Positions 1 through 8,912 of a stretch of 64,000 nt of DNA are shown here, piece by piece. The notes under the pieces are model-generated. The model was given only the letters and a program-made list of their open reading frames with translations. It was not told the DNA's origin and did not search any database. Position 1 is the first letter of the stretch. Every line of letters begins with the position of its first letter. The DNA comes from Galbibacter sp035306585 (GTDB taxonomy: Bacteria > Bacteroidota > Bacteroidia > Flavobacteriales > Flavobacteriaceae), in the NCBI RefSeq assembly GCF_035306585.1, contig NZ_DATGNU010000034.1:1-64000 (forward strand), given 5' to 3'. A program made the translations under genes and the position numbers.

Positions 1-28
1 TGCATAGCTTTAATTAAATTCAACCCTA

Positions 29-904
29 ATGAGTGTATTAGTAAACAAAGATTCAAAAATAATAGTACAAGGATTCACAGGTAGCGAAGGAACATTTCAC
101 GCTGAACAAATGATCGAATACGGAACCCAAGTTGTTGGTGGAGTTACACCAGGAAAAGGGGGGCAAGAACATCTAGGTAAGCCTGTTTTTAACACTGTAA
201 AAGACGCTGTCGAAAAAACTGGTGCTGATGTTTCTATTATTTTTGTTCCACCAGCATTTGCTGCAGATGCGATTATGGAAGCTGCCGATGCAGGAATCAA
301 AGTAATTATAACGATCACCGAAGGAATTCCAGTGGCAGATATGATCAAAGCATCAAGCTATATTAAAAATAGAGATTGTCGCTTAATCGGTCCTAACTGT
401 CCAGGGGTTATCACTCCAGGAGAAGCGAAAGTTGGTATTATGCCAGGTTTTGTATTCAAGAAAGGAAAAGTTGGTATCGTCTCAAAATCTGGTACCCTTA
501 CCTACGAGGCTGCTGATCAGGTTGTAAAACAAGGACTGGGAATTACTACTGCTATTGGCATAGGTGGGGATCCTATCATAGGAACCACTACAAAGGAAGC
601 GGTAGAATTGTTGATGAACGATCCAGAGACAGAATGCATCGTTATGATTGGTGAAATCGGTGGACAATTAGAGGCTGATGCTGCAAGATGGGTAAAAGAA
701 AATGGAAACAAAAAACCAGTTGTTGGATTTATCGCTGGTGAAACTGCTCCTAAAGGAAGAACCATGGGTCACGCTGGTGCCATTGTAGGTGGTGCTGATG
801 ATACAGCTGAGGCTAAAAAACGCATTATGCAAGAGTGTGGTATCCATGTCGTAAATTCTCCTGCTGAAATTGGAAAAAAAGTTGCTGAAGTAGTCGGCGC
901 ATAA
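29..904 (+). CDS. sucD: Succinyl-CoA ligase (ADP-forming) subunit alpha
   Basis: This TCA-cycle enzyme subunit interconverts succinyl-CoA and succinate with substrate-level phosphorylation; it works with SucB, which is not in the window. The 291-residue length is normal for the family. The N-terminal CoA-binding Rossmann half carries the GFTGSEGTFH stretch near residue 15. The phosphohistidine is H248 in MGHAGAIVGG. The start 28 bases from the window edge gives the canonical N-terminus. A strong terminator follows at 932-965, so it is probably monocistronic or the last gene of its unit. Nothing unusual is seen. Confidence 0.97.
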   Translation: MSVLVNKDSKIIVQGFTGSEGTFHAEQMIEYGTQVVGGVTPGKGGQEHLGKPVFNTVKDAVEKTGADVSIIFVPPAFAADAIMEAADAGIKVIITITEGIPVADMIKASSYIKNRDCRLIGPNCPGVITPGEAKVGIMPGFVFKKGKVGIVSKSGTLTYEAADQVVKQGLGITTAIGIGGDPIIGTTTKEAVELLMNDPETECIVMIGEIGGQLEADAARWVKENGNKKPVVGFIAGETAPKGRTMGHAGAIVGGADDTAEAKKRIMQECGIHVVNSPAEIGKKVAEVVGA

Positions 905-931
905 GGCCACGGCCCAACAATATAAGATCTT

Positions 932-965
932 ATCCATCTTCTTTTATAAAGAGGATGGATTTTTT
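932..965 (+). terminator. Rho-independent terminator after sucD
   Basis: A 12-bp stem (932-943 with 949-960, one G-U pair) is followed by a run of T to 965. It lies 28 bases after the sucD stop codon. Confidence 0.8.
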
Positions 966-998
966 ATGTTTACTAAAAGAATTTATTTCAAATGAATT

Positions 999-1030
999 TT
1001 GTAACATGAAAATTCGAATTGCTATATTTG
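999..1030 (+). promoter_or_regulatory. Candidate Bacteroidetes promoter of fabG
   Basis: TTG at 999-1001 is followed after 21 bases by TATATTTG at 1023-1030, matching the Bacteroidetes -33 TTG and -7 TAnnTTTG elements. It predicts a leader of roughly 65 bases before the ATG at 1103. It is a motif match only. Confidence 0.5.
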
Positions 1031-1102
1031 GATAATTAAAAACAAACGATGTAAAGATCATTAATGAAATTTACAAATCGTTATTGAAATGTAATACAAG
1101 AC

Positions 1103-1849
1103 ATGAAATTATTAGACGGTAAAACAGCCATTGTAACTGGAGCCAGTAGAGGTATCGGTAGAGGCATTGCTAAGGAATTTGCGAAACAAGGTGCGAACGT
1201 TGCCTTTACATATAGTTCCTCTGAAGGCCCTGCAAATGCATTAGAAAAAGAATTAATTGCCTTAGGCGTTAAAGCTAAAGCGTATAAAAGTGATGCTGCA
1301 GATTTTTCTGCTGCTCAAGAATTAGCGGATCAAGTTCTAAAAGAATTTGGAAGTATCGACATCTTGGTTAACAATGCTGGAATTACCAAAGATAACTTGC
1401 TTATGAGAATGAGCGAGCAAGATTTCGACAAGGTTATTGAAGTAAACCTTAAATCAATCTTTAACATGATAAAAGCAGTTCAACGAACCATGTTAAAGCA
1501 GCGCAGCGGATCTATAATAAACATGAGTTCGGTTGTAGGTGTTAAAGGAAATGCTGGCCAAACAAACTATGCCGCATCAAAAGCTGGAATAATTGGTTTT
1601 TCAAAATCAGTAGCCTTAGAGCTAGGCTCTAGAAATATTCGCAGCAATGTCGTCGCTCCTGGTTTTATTGAAACCGAAATGACTGGAGCTCTGGATGAGA
1701 AAGTTGTACAAGCATGGCGGGATGCTATTCCTTTAAAAAGAGGTGGAACTCCTGAGGATATAGCCAATGCTTGTGTGTTCTTAGCTTCCGATATGTCTTC
1801 TTATGTAACTGGGCAAGTATTACAGGTAGACGGTGGAATGCTTACCTAA
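1103..1849 (+). CDS. fabG: 3-oxoacyl-[acyl-carrier-protein] reductase
   Basis: This cytosolic NADPH-dependent reductase of type II fatty-acid synthesis reduces 3-oxoacyl-ACP to 3-hydroxyacyl-ACP. The 248 residues form one short-chain dehydrogenase domain. The cofactor loop GASRGIGRG lies near residue 13, NNAG near residue 90, and the catalytic Y156-xxx-K160 in NYAASKAG. The C-terminus ending QVLQVDGGM is typical of FabG. It stands alone between two terminators. A general SDR reductase is the only real alternative. Confidence 0.93.
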   Translation: MKLLDGKTAIVTGASRGIGRGIAKEFAKQGANVAFTYSSSEGPANALEKELIALGVKAKAYKSDAADFSAAQELADQVLKEFGSIDILVNNAGITKDNLLMRMSEQDFDKVIEVNLKSIFNMIKAVQRTMLKQRSGSIINMSSVVGVKGNAGQTNYAASKAGIIGFSKSVALELGSRNIRSNVVAPGFIETEMTGALDEKVVQAWRDAIPLKRGGTPEDIANACVFLASDMSSYVTGQVLQVDGGMLT

Positions 1850-1881
1850 GAGAATTTTATAATAATCACAAAAGTTATAGT

Positions 1882-1917
1882 AAGAGCCGGTAGTTAATGT
1901 ATTAATTTCCGGCTTTT
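1882..1917 (+). terminator. Rho-independent terminator after fabG
   Basis: The arms AAGAGCCGG and CCGGCTTTT (one G-U pair) close an 18-base loop and end in T residues, about 35 bases after the fabG stop. Confidence 0.7.
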
Positions 1918-1958
1918 GCAAACTAGCCATTTTGTTCTTTCAATGTAGATGATTTATT

Positions 1959-3995
1959 ATGCTTGAAATCAGCCTTTCGGTTTCCATTATAACTTCTTTA
2001 GTGATAGCTTTTGGCATCACTGTTTTTCAATACTTAAAATTTAAAGGCAAAGCTGTAATTTATCTATGGATGGCGCTTTTTCGATTTTTGGGTCTTTTCT
2101 GTGTAATTATGCTTGTTATTAGTCCTGAAATTAAGCGCAATGAAACTTTTATTGATAAGCCTAGATTAACCATATTAGTAGATAATTCTAGTTCTATTTC
2201 CCATTTAGGCTATGATTCTATTTCCAGAATGGTGCTCGAGGAACTTGCTCAGGATAAATCCATTCAAGAACAGTTTGATGTAGAAACCCTTATTTTTGAC
2301 AAGCAAATTATTGCTCATGATAGCCTGAGGTATAATGGTAAACAGACCAATATATACAAGGCCTTACAACTCTCCCTAGAACCCAATTACCACAATCCCA
2401 ATGCCATCGTTTTGCTCAGTGATGGGAACCAAACCATTGGTAGGGATTTTATCTATGCGCTCGACAAAGACTCTTTAACAGCGGTCTATCCAGTGGTCAT
2501 GGGAGATTCCACCACTGCTTTGGATCTTAGTATTGGGCGCTTGAACACTAACAAATACGTTTATCGAAACAACAAATTTCCAATAGAAGTGTTTGTGAAT
2601 TATCAAGCTGATGAGCCGCTGCAATCCAGTGTATCGATTTATCAAAATAATCGACTCCTAGAAAGCCAAGCTGTGAAATTTATTAAGGGGGAATCAGTAC
2701 AATTATTGAATTTTGAAATTCAGGCTATTACCCCTGGACTAAATAGCTATAGCGTAACAGTACAGTCTGATCCAAGAGAACGAAACACCCTGAATAATTC
2801 AAAATCATTTGCTGTAGAGGTCATTGACCAAAAATCAACTATTGCCATTATTAGCACGGTAGTGCATCCAGATTTAGGGGCCCTTAAAAAGAGCATTGAG
2901 TCTAATGAATATAGAACCGTCAAACTACTAAACCCCATAAAAGATCCTATAAATTTGGAGGAGTTTGAAATGTTCATACTCTATCAGCCAAATGAAAAAT
3001 TTCAATCGCTCATTAAGCAATTAAAACAAGATAGACGGAATTATTGGTTAATCACAGGAGAAGATACTCAATGGCCATTTTTAAACCAACAAGAACTTGG
3101 CTTCCTTAAACACTCACAGGGTCAAACAGAGGAAATAATGCCACTTGACAACCCTGCTTTCAATCTGTTCGGGACAAGAGAGTTGACCTTTGATCATATG
3201 CCACCCCTTACCAAGCAAATGGGAACCTTGAATCTAATTGACCCTGCCGAGGTTCTATTGCATCAAAAGGTTGCTGGGGTAGAAACACTAGAACCGATGC
3301 TAATGGTTTTTGATAATTCAAACTATAAACGCGCCATATTAGTTGGAGAAGGTATATGGCGGTGGCGGTCCTCATCCTTCGTTGATACCGGAAGCTACAC
3401 CCTCTTTGACAATTTTATTGGGAATTTAGTGCAATACCTCTCCAATACAAAGGCTCGAAAACGTCTAGAACTTACCCACCAACCATACTATTACCAACAT
3501 TCAAAGAGTACCATAAGGGCGTACTATTACGATAAGAATTATCGCCCACAATCAACTGAGTCATTAAACATTGTCTTAAAAGACAGGAATTCTGACCAAA
3601 GCATTGAAATTCCATTTTTAAATAAAGGTGGATTTTATGAAGTTAGCTTGGTTGACTTAGAACCTTCTATTTATGATTATACGGTAAGGGTCTCTTCAGT
3701 GGGTCTCTCCGAGAGTGGCCACATTCAAATCCTCCCATTTGAGGTTGAAAAACATTTTGTAAACCCAGATATTAAAAAGCTTACACAACTGGCAGAAAAA
3801 TACAGTGGAACACTTTATTTTCCTGATCAAATCCAGGAGCTAAAATCCGACTTATCCTCTTCGAAATTGTTTTTACCTATACAAAAAATAACACAAAATA
3901 TTGTACCTTTGATCCATTGGAAATGGCTGCTAGCCCTGGCTGTTTTGTTCTTGTCTGGGGAGTGGTTTCTTCGCAAGTATAACGGGCTTATCTAA
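1959..3995 (+). CDS. VWA-domain membrane protein of unknown function
   Basis: This 678-residue protein has two hydrophobic segments at the N-terminus (about 5-27 and 32-56) and one near the C-terminus (about 655-672). The long middle part is therefore expected in the periplasm. A von Willebrand A-like domain begins near residue 70, with the MIDAS-type DxSxS at D75, S77 and S79. The layout resembles the large uncharacterised VWA proteins common in Bacteroidota, but no enzymatic motif is visible. The next gene, an SPFH protein, follows after 20 bases, so the two are probably co-transcribed. The specific role is unknown. Confidence 0.8.
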   Translation: MLEISLSVSIITSLVIAFGITVFQYLKFKGKAVIYLWMALFRFLGLFCVIMLVISPEIKRNETFIDKPRLTILVDNSSSISHLGYDSISRMVLEELAQDKSIQEQFDVETLIFDKQIIAHDSLRYNGKQTNIYKALQLSLEPNYHNPNAIVLLSDGNQTIGRDFIYALDKDSLTAVYPVVMGDSTTALDLSIGRLNTNKYVYRNNKFPIEVFVNYQADEPLQSSVSIYQNNRLLESQAVKFIKGESVQLLNFEIQAITPGLNSYSVTVQSDPRERNTLNNSKSFAVEVIDQKSTIAIISTVVHPDLGALKKSIESNEYRTVKLLNPIKDPINLEEFEMFILYQPNEKFQSLIKQLKQDRRNYWLITGEDTQWPFLNQQELGFLKHSQGQTEEIMPLDNPAFNLFGTRELTFDHMPPLTKQMGTLNLIDPAEVLLHQKVAGVETLEPMLMVFDNSNYKRAILVGEGIWRWRSSSFVDTGSYTLFDNFIGNLVQYLSNTKARKRLELTHQPYYYQHSKSTIRAYYYDKNYRPQSTESLNIVLKDRNSDQSIEIPFLNKGGFYEVSLVDLEPSIYDYTVRVSSVGLSESGHIQILPFEVEKHFVNPDIKKLTQLAEKYSGTLYFPDQIQELKSDLSSSKLFLPIQKITQNIVPLIHWKWLLALAVLFLSGEWFLRKYNGLI

Positions 3996-4015
3996 TTTAA
4001 ATCACATTAATTTTT

Positions 4016-4831
4016 ATGGAAAAATTACCTAAATTCGGAATACCTATTGTAATTATTGGAATAGCTTTAATTATTTTTATCGCAAAATCTACCGTAACTA
4101 TTGCCTCAGGTGAAGCAGGCGTGTTATTTGAAACTTTAGGAGACGGTGTGGTGACCGATGAGCCCCCTTTATCAGAAGGCTTTCATTTAGTTGCACCTTG
4201 GAATAAAATATTCATTTATGAGGTTCGCCAACAAGAGATTTCTGAAAAAATGCAGGTACTATCTGAAAATGGTCTAGAAATACGACTTGATGCTTCGGTT
4301 TGGTTTCAACCAGATTATGAAAATCTAGGACTTTTACACCAACAAAAAGGCATTAATTACGTTTCTAGAATCTTACAGCCAGCCATTCGTTCGGCAACAA
4401 GAAGTGTCGTTGGTCGTTACACTCCAGAGCAATTGTATTCTTCTAAGAGGGACGTTATTCAAGAAGAGATCTTTGAGGAGACCAAAGAGATTCTAGACAA
4501 GCAATATGTCAAATTAAACGAAGTATTAGTCAGAGATATCACACTTCCACCTACCATAAAAGATGCTATTGAGCGTAAACTAGGTCAGGAACAAGAATCT
4601 CTTGAATACAAATTTAGACTTGAAAAAGCACAGAAAGAGGCAGAGCGTCAAAGAATTGAAGCCCAAGGTAAGGCAGATGCTAACAAGATTCTAAGCGCTT
4701 CCTTAACAGATAAAATATTAAGAGATAAAGGGATTGAGGCTACCATTAAATTATCTGAATCCCCTAATTCCAAAATAATTATCATCGGTAGTGGAGAAGA
4801 CGGTTTACCAGTAATTTTAGGGAATCAGTAG
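4016..4831 (+). CDS. Prohibitin/SPFH (band 7) family membrane protein
   Basis: One N-terminal transmembrane helix (about residues 9-25) is followed by the SPFH domain, with the family stretch GEAGVLFETLGDGV near residue 33. A charged coiled coil rich in Glu, Lys and Gln runs from about 195 to 230, in the segment QKEAERQRIEAQGKADA. Proteins of this family form large oligomeric membrane scaffolds and often affect membrane proteases. It probably shares an operon with the upstream VWA gene. It converges on the next gene with only 4 bases between the stop codons. Confidence 0.92.
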   Translation: MEKLPKFGIPIVIIGIALIIFIAKSTVTIASGEAGVLFETLGDGVVTDEPPLSEGFHLVAPWNKIFIYEVRQQEISEKMQVLSENGLEIRLDASVWFQPDYENLGLLHQQKGINYVSRILQPAIRSATRSVVGRYTPEQLYSSKRDVIQEEIFEETKEILDKQYVKLNEVLVRDITLPPTIKDAIERKLGQEQESLEYKFRLEKAQKEAERQRIEAQGKADANKILSASLTDKILRDKGIEATIKLSESPNSKIIIIGSGEDGLPVILGNQ

Positions 4832-4835
4832 ATAA

Positions 4836-5408
4836 TTAGTTTTCTTTAGACTTCTTGGCCTCTTGGGAAAGAAGTTTCTCCGCCTTTTGTTTCCACTGAT
4901 CGCGTTCGATTCTCCCGGGAAAAAATTCAATAAGCTCTGTGATTGCCTTTATATCGCTTTCACGGAGCTTACTTAATTGTGAAAGGGAATAAATTCCTAT
5001 ACTGTTTAATTTCTTTTCAATAAAAGGGCCAATGCCTTCAATCTTCTTTAAATCATCTTTGGTATTTTGGTCACCGTAACCTAAGTGATCGAAATCTAAG
5101 TGCACTGGAGCCTGTACCACAGTTTTACTCTTTATAGTAGAGGCTGCATTGTCTTTTAAAGAGATACCACTTCTACCACGCGTTTGAATTGCTTTAATGG
5201 TATTGTCTTCCTTAAATGAGATAGGGTTATTATTAATATGACTAGAGAGTCGTAGCTTTTCAAGTTGGCAGCGGTCTAGTTCTGCTTTGTACTTGTTATT
5301 TTTTAAATTGCGCCCAAGGGCGATTCCAAGAATAAAACCTACCATGGTTAGCACAATGATCAATAGGAATAGATCATTTGGATTTGAGGGTAAAATAGAT
5401 TCTATCAT
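4836..5408 (-). CDS. Membrane-anchored helix-hairpin-helix protein
   Basis: This 190-residue protein has one N-terminal transmembrane helix (about residues 13-31). A polar linker of about 90 residues follows. The C-terminal domain is of HHH_5 type, centred on KKIEGIGPFIEKKLNSIGI, a fold that often binds DNA or other proteins. Similar small proteins in Flavobacteriia carry this tail but have no assigned function. It converges with the SPFH gene. The start gives a sensible inner-membrane N-terminus. Confidence 0.75.
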   Translation of the reverse strand: MIESILPSNPNDLFLLIIVLTMVGFILGIALGRNLKNNKYKAELDRCQLEKLRLSSHINNNPISFKEDNTIKAIQTRGRSGISLKDNAASTIKSKTVVQAPVHLDFDHLGYGDQNTKDDLKKIEGIGPFIEKKLNSIGIYSLSQLSKLRESDIKAITELIEFFPGRIERDQWKQKAEKLLSQEAKKSKEN

Positions 5409-5580
5409 TACAGCGTAAATGAATTTGGTTTAGGGGTTTACAAGTAATTAGTTTAGTTTGACACGAAGTTATAAAATTTAAAACCTAGTTTCAACCTTTT
5501 AGAATTAAAAAACGGAATCCCTTCTATGATTATCGATAACTATCATATAAAAAGGCTGCAGGAAAGGGATAGTTGATATT

Positions 5581-5625
5581 AAAAAATCCCGATGGTAACC
5601 TATATTAGAGTACACATCGGGATTT
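5581..5625 (-). terminator. Terminator of the 5675-6439 gene
   Basis: A perfect 11-bp inverted repeat (5584-5594 with 5615-5625) lies about 50 bases after the stop. On the minus strand it is followed by a run of six T. Confidence 0.8.
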
Positions 5626-5674
5626 CAATTATAAAGCTGTTAGGCGATATTGTTTAGAAAAGTTTATTTGTTTG

Positions 5675-6439
5675 TTAACTAGCGCTCTTTAAATCGTCTT
5701 TCATATCCAAATAGAAATCATTGTAATCTGGGTGTAATTGCACGCGTATTACGCTGCTAAACCCAGTGGTTATAATGGATCTTAAACGATTTGGAGCTAC
5801 CTCAAAATCATTCTCAAACGCGGCGGTGACAGCGATCACCCTAGGCCCTCCAATTTCAGGTTCTAATCCAGCGTCACCAACCACTGATAATGAAAGTTGA
5901 TTGTATTTATTGGCTACAATGGCAATTTTATTTAAAAAGTCTTTTGCAGTTTCTTGGAGCGTTAAGTTCTTGTCTTTATCCCCGTACAAAAAACTTTGTT
6001 CCATTTGTATCGTAATCGCTCCCTTTGACATACCAATTTGAGCATTTTCTCCTAAGGTGCGTTTAAGATCCGTAATAACTAAAATGGCAATAGAATCCTG
6101 AGCGCTAAATACATCGCGAATACCTTTGATCTGTGCCTCTCGTTGTTGCAAAGCCTCCAAAGTTTTACCGATTGTACTTGATTGTTGATTGGAGGCTTCT
6201 AAGAACTTATTCATATTGGCCATCAAACCATCATTGGTGGTTTGAAGTTGTTCAAGTTGGGTCTCTAGGCTACTTACCTTTCGTTGAGCCTGCCCTAAAT
6301 CCGCCTGCGTCTGTTCTAATACCTTTAGTTTATTGTTCAAAGCACTAATTTGTTCTCTTAATTCCTTTTTGCTCTGAGCAAATGTTGTAGAGATCGAAAA
6401 TGCGAGTACTAAAAGTAAGGATGTGGTTAAAGTTCTCAT
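5675..6439 (-). CDS. Secreted coiled-coil protein with an OmpA/MotB-like C-terminal domain
   Basis: A signal peptide (MRTLTTSLLLVLAFSISTTFA) leads into a heptad-rich coiled coil, about residues 24-90. The C-terminal half (about 115-240) follows the pattern of an OmpA/MotB peptidoglycan-binding domain: a strand containing ITIQMEQSFLYG, a helix, then the strand LSLSVVGDAG. The usual GHTD-type binding motif is replaced by VGDAG, so peptidoglycan binding is doubtful. It is probably periplasmic and monocistronic. The domain assignment is inference from the pattern. Confidence 0.65.
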   Translation of the reverse strand: MRTLTTSLLLVLAFSISTTFAQSKKELREQISALNNKLKVLEQTQADLGQAQRKVSSLETQLEQLQTTNDGLMANMNKFLEASNQQSSTIGKTLEALQQREAQIKGIRDVFSAQDSIAILVITDLKRTLGENAQIGMSKGAITIQMEQSFLYGDKDKNLTLQETAKDFLNKIAIVANKYNQLSLSVVGDAGLEPEIGGPRVIAVTAAFENDFEVAPNRLRSIITTGFSSVIRVQLHPDYNDFYLDMKDDLKSAS

Positions 6440-6606
6440 TTTAATAAATTCAATTCGTTCATTTTAATTTGAAGGCACAAGATATTATTTTTTCAGTATA
6501 TGGCATCTATGAATCTAAAAGATTCCGTTAATTTTTTAATAACTAACACAATGGAGAGTAGAAGTATTCCAGCCTGCGCAATTTCCTTAAGTAATCCTTT
6601 ATCAGA

Positions 6607-7107
6607 TCACCGTATCCTAGGAAAGAAAGGTCCTAATCGCTGTCGGTACTTTCTTTGAAAATATAAAAAGTAGTTGTATAACTTGTAATTTACCTGGTAG
6701 CCGTAATCGATAGATGGATCATAATTTATACGCATTTCATAAAGAGAAGGATCATACACCAGTGGATTTGCAACGCGCTGATTCCAATTGTTTACATAGA
6801 CGCGATTACGAGACTCCATAAATTGTTGGCTGTAGTACCCCTCTGGCATCGCAATACTGTGTAACCAACTATAATATCCAGGGTCTATTATGATAATCTC
6901 ATATGCTGTTTCGTGATCACCTATAACCACAGTGTCACTCTCCGCACTGCGACCGGAAAATGCCCTTTCTTCCATAGCGGAAATATTTAGCTCATCCGCC
7001 GTGAAATCAGTTCCTTTCCCAGAGTTCGATTTTATCGAGGAGCAGGACCAAATAAATAATAACACTATATATATGGTCAAAAAAGATCTCATCATTTCAC
7101 ATTTCAT
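6607..7107 (-). CDS. Small lipoprotein, DUF6146-like
   Basis: This 166-residue protein begins with a hydrophobic segment ending in a lipobox-like WSC, so it should be a lipoprotein; the start could also be the Met at residue 6. The mature part is rich in Tyr and Asn, with repeated short motifs such as GYYSW, NYDPSID and YFQRKYRQR. This resembles the small uncharacterised lipoproteins of Flavobacteriia grouped as DUF6146, a recollection that was not tested. No function can be assigned. The flanking genes are also small envelope or unknown proteins. Confidence 0.6.
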   Translation of the reverse strand: MKCEMMRSFLTIYIVLLFIWSCSSIKSNSGKGTDFTADELNISAMEERAFSGRSAESDTVVIGDHETAYEIIIIDPGYYSWLHSIAMPEGYYSQQFMESRNRVYVNNWNQRVANPLVYDPSLYEMRINYDPSIDYGYQVNYKLYNYFLYFQRKYRQRLGPFFPRIR

Positions 7108-7201
7108 ACTTGAATGCTTGACATTTGGCTCCCTTAAAATACAAAAAGTCGGATTAATAATCCAACTTTATGCTATAACAAGTATTATTTGAGACTGCTT
7201 T

Positions 7202-7831
7202 TTATTTAAACAGCCCTCCTAGGAGTCCACCGATACCACCTTTTTTCTTATTAGCACCAATGACCATTCCTGCGACATCGTCCAAAACACTTCCATCGCC
7301 ATCCGAATCAATTAAAGATGCAATCAGACTTTGGTTTTCCTTAGGTTGACCACCTAACATACTTCCTAAAAGGCTGTTGAGTCCACCTTGGTCATTCACA
7401 CTATTTTGTCTAGTTTCCTTTCCTAAGTAACCCAATATGAGTGGTGCTGCAATTTTTAAAATTTGACTCACCGTTCCCGCATCTAACCCTGATTTGCTAC
7501 TGAGTGTATTCTCCACACTGCTTTGTTTTCCACCAAGAAGGTGACCAAGGATCCCAGCGCCATCACTTAAAGCATCTTGATCAACACCACCTCCAAAAAA
7601 TCCACCAAGGTTATCTAGTATGCTCCCATCGTGTTTGCTATTAATTGCGTTTAAAAGACCTTGTGCTCCCTGTGGAGAAGAAGCATTTTTTTTCATTGCA
7701 CCTGTTAAAAGTGGTAGTGCCATTCCTAATACGTTTGCCGTACTACTTTCAGATGCCCCTGTTTGATTGCTTATCCCGCCGATAATTTGACGACCTAAAT
7801 CACTGTTCAATAATGATGCTAATCCTGCCAT
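7202..7831 (-). CDS. DUF937 domain protein
   Basis: This 209-residue Gly-, Leu- and Ser-rich protein has repeated helical segments of the DUF937 type (QIIGGISNQTGASE near the start, GILGHLLGGKQ in the middle). A DSDGDGSVLDD stretch near residue 173 looks like a calcium-binding loop. The C-terminal Gly-rich tail is usual. No signal peptide is evident. The biological role of DUF937 is unknown. It lies downstream of the serC-serA unit but is separated from it by a terminator at 7868-7897. Confidence 0.8.
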   Translation of the reverse strand: MAGLASLLNSDLGRQIIGGISNQTGASESSTANVLGMALPLLTGAMKKNASSPQGAQGLLNAINSKHDGSILDNLGGFFGGGVDQDALSDGAGILGHLLGGKQSSVENTLSSKSGLDAGTVSQILKIAAPLILGYLGKETRQNSVNDQGGLNSLLGSMLGGQPKENQSLIASLIDSDGDGSVLDDVAGMVIGANKKKGGIGGLLGGLFK

Positions 7832-7867
7832 GTCTTTATTAATTTAAATTAGTACCCAACAAGGTAC

Positions 7868-7897
7868 AAAAAAAGTCCCTCTGTTAGGAGAGACTTT
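7868..7897 (-). terminator. Terminator of the serC-serA unit
   Basis: On the minus strand AAAGTC and GACTTT plus an inner CTC/GAG pairing form a stem followed by seven T. It lies about 20 bases after the 7918 stop. Confidence 0.7.
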
Positions 7898-7917
7898 AAA
7901 AAAAGTGAATTTTTATT

Positions 7918-8868
7918 TTATTTTAATAAGGCTTCAATTTGATCAGCCAGCTCAACTCCAATTCTATCCTGTGCCTCTGCTGTAGCTGCTCCAATATGTG
8001 GAGTCAACGAAACTTTGGAATGCATCAACACCTTAATAGCCGGCGTAGGTTCATTTTCGAATACATCAATACCAGCAAAGGATAATTTTCCGCTATCAAG
8101 TGCCTCTATTAATGCAGCCTCATCAATTACACCTCCACGAGCTGCATTCACAACTGCAACACCATCTTTCATTAGTTCAAACTCCTTTTTACCCAACACA
8201 TATTCCTTTTGAGCCGGAACGTGAAGTGAAATAAAGTCAGCTTGCTTTAGAACTTCTTCTTTAGAAATTGTTTCAATCTGAAAATCCACACTTTGACCAT
8301 CAAAGAAAGAAAGCTTAATAGCAACCTTCTCAATAAATGGGTCATAAGCGATCACCTTCATTCCAACTGCAAGACCAATCTTAGCAGTCTCTTGTCCGAT
8401 TCGGCCAATTCCGATAATACCTAATGTTTTACCTCTTAACTCAACACCACCTGCATAGGCTTTTTTAAGTTTAGCAAAATTAGTCTCACCCTCTAAAGGC
8501 ATATTGCGATTTGCATCATAAAGAAAACGAACACCACCATAGAGGTGAGCGAAAACCAATTCAGCAACCGAAGCTGAAGAAGCCGCTGGGGTGTTAATCA
8601 CATGCAGTCCTTTTTCTTTAGCATAATCAACATCGATGTTATCCATTCCAACACCACCACGTCCTATAAGTTTAAGGGAAGGGCAGGCATCGATAAGATC
8701 TTTACGTACCTTGGTTGCACTTCTAACTAAAAGTCCAACGATATGGTTTTCATTGATGTAACTCTCTAATTGTTCTTGGGCAACCTTAGTTGTAATGACT
8801 TCAAATCCCTTACTTTCCAGTGCATCTACTCCGCTTTGAGATATACCGTCATTTGCTAATATTTTCAT
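7918..8868 (-). CDS. serA: D-3-phosphoglycerate dehydrogenase (D-2-hydroxyacid dehydrogenase family)
   Basis: Next to serC this is most likely the first serine-biosynthesis enzyme, oxidising 3-phosphoglycerate to 3-phosphohydroxypyruvate with NAD. The 316 residues hold the split catalytic domain and the NAD domain, with GIGRIG at 153-158. The catalytic set is R244 (NAARGG), E273 (FENEP) and H291 (TPHIG). There is no C-terminal ACT domain, so serine feedback of the classical E. coli type is not expected. It starts 44 bases after serC. Substrate assignment rests on the neighbour. Confidence 0.88.
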   Translation of the reverse strand: MKILANDGISQSGVDALESKGFEVITTKVAQEQLESYINENHIVGLLVRSATKVRKDLIDACPSLKLIGRGGVGMDNIDVDYAKEKGLHVINTPAASSASVAELVFAHLYGGVRFLYDANRNMPLEGETNFAKLKKAYAGGVELRGKTLGIIGIGRIGQETAKIGLAVGMKVIAYDPFIEKVAIKLSFFDGQSVDFQIETISKEEVLKQADFISLHVPAQKEYVLGKKEFELMKDGVAVVNAARGGVIDEAALIEALDSGKLSFAGIDVFENEPTPAIKVLMHSKVSLTPHIGAATAEAQDRIGVELADQIEALLK

Positions 8869-8912
8869 TTCTAATTTTATTTTGATTTTAATTCCTGTGT
8901 TCTTTTAAACTT

